A DNA stretch of 64,000 nt from Chiua virens (lineage: Eukaryota > Basidiomycota > Agaricomycetes > Boletales > Boletaceae): contig JAHNUO010000043.1 in assembly GCA_019787685.1 (NCBI GenBank), forward strand, positions 62,001-126,000, in the 5' to 3' direction. Shown piece by piece: positions 62,908 to 64,000 of the stretch. The stretch's first letter is position 1; each line of letters starts with the position of its first letter. Under the pieces are notes generated by a model. That model was not told the origin of the DNA, searched no databases, and was given only the letters and a program-made list of their open reading frames with translations. Both the position numbers and the translations under genes were made by a program.

Positions 62908-63528
62908 TTGTATACATAGACCGTTTGGGATGTCTTGGTACGAAGTGAAATGTAAGCTTATCGTAGTACGAGGGATCGTTGAGTTCCATCCTACATGGGC
63001 ACCTGCTCCATAGATGGTTTATTTCGATGCTGTCAAGATCATCACACCTCAGGCAAATAGCAGCGAGCACTGGCAGTTCTGGACGTCCAGTTGTGACTCA
63101 GATCTCTAAAACTAGTAAAACTGCCAGTGTCTGGCTGCAACCATCGGAGAAGGTCGACGGATCCGGGACTGTTCAAATCAGTAATTTTATACGGTGCATA
63201 TCACTGCTTGATCAGTCCATCTTATTTTGCTTGTCAAGCTATGAATCATGTGCAATGCTACCATACTTTGTTTCAAAACATTGAATACTTCAAATACACT
63301 ACATTTTAATAAAAAGAAAGCTTCCATACAGAATTTGAATGAGTTTAGAGATGTTTTGATAGTTGGCTGAGTGGAATACGTAAATTTACTGATGCCTTGT
63401 TGGCAGGGTACACTTAGGAGTGGATAGGGTCACACCTAGTGTTGAGGCCAACTGTCTCTCCTTGCAGTCAGAAGTGGATGTTTGGGAGCAGGAAAGGGAT
63501 TTCACAGCAGACCATGCGTGGTACCTGT
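62908..63528. other. Intergenic between sulfhydrylase copy 3 and histone H4
   Basis: No gene seen. The stretch 63200-63480 is AT-rich and CpG-poor. Confidence 0.4.
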
Positions 63529-63549
63529 CACGTGATGCGGTTACCGCAT
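63529..63549 (+). promoter_or_regulatory. Palindromic upstream element of histone H4
   Basis: CACGTG directly followed by ATGCGG-TTA-CCGCAT, a perfect 6-bp inverted repeat with a 3-bp spacer, about 80 bp before the ATG. It is a candidate histone or cell-cycle control site; the binding factor is unknown. Confidence 0.45.
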
Positions 63550-63627
63550 ATAACACGTCAATCAACGCCAACGCGCCTCTTGCTCTAAACCACCATCACC
63601 TCAGTCACCTCCACTTAACTTACATAA

Positions 63628-64000
<373 letters not shown>

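Overview
The window is nuclear DNA from a filamentous basidiomycete. Most genes are broken by many 50-60 nt GT-AG introns, a NACHT-WD40 (NLR-like) gene is present, and two basidiomycete-style DNA transposons and a DUF7918 gene occur. Class Agaricomycetes is likely. Cantharellales (Rhizoctonia or Ceratobasidium type) is only a guess. Gene models were spliced by eye; for those marked as summed, the exon lengths add to an intact frame.

0-23 kb: four PHO84-type phosphate transporter genes (copy 1 cut by the window edge, copy 2 on the minus strand, copies 3 and 4 on the plus strand). Copies 2 and 4 sit in the arms of an old inverted segmental duplication of about 5 kb. One arm carries a 1.05-kb TA-flanked inverted-repeat element. 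The spacer carries a 3.7-kb hAT element with perfect 8-bp target duplications and two stop codons in its transposase. An RWDD2-like gene lies at 15.8-16.9 kb.

23-32 kb: gene-poor, locally duplicated ground. It holds two paralogous tiny secreted-peptide genes (family A), one gene and one frameshifted copy of a second small secreted family (family B), a DUF7918 gene and a short unidentified gene.

32-45 kb: a rhodanese-domain gene, a neutral ceramidase, an EamA/DMT membrane transporter, and a large NACHT-WD40 gene whose 14 WD40 repeats lie in a 2.1-kb stretch with no CpG at all.

46-54 kb: compact housekeeping and metabolic genes: a questin-oxidase-like protein, a probable ORC6, a phytanoyl-CoA-dioxygenase-like protein, inositol phosphorylceramide synthase (AUR1 type) and a METTL7-like methyltransferase.

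54-64 kb: three tandem O-acetylhomoserine sulfhydrylase genes (homocysteine from sulfide), an unidentified small gene between copies 1 and 2, and the 5' part of histone H4 running off the window end.

Functional themes are expanded phosphate uptake, expanded sulfur assimilation, two sphingolipid enzymes (ceramide breakdown and ceramide consumption) and an allorecognition or immune-type receptor. Splicing is unusual in places, with at least four probable GC-AG introns and internal exons of 14, 18 and 25 nt.
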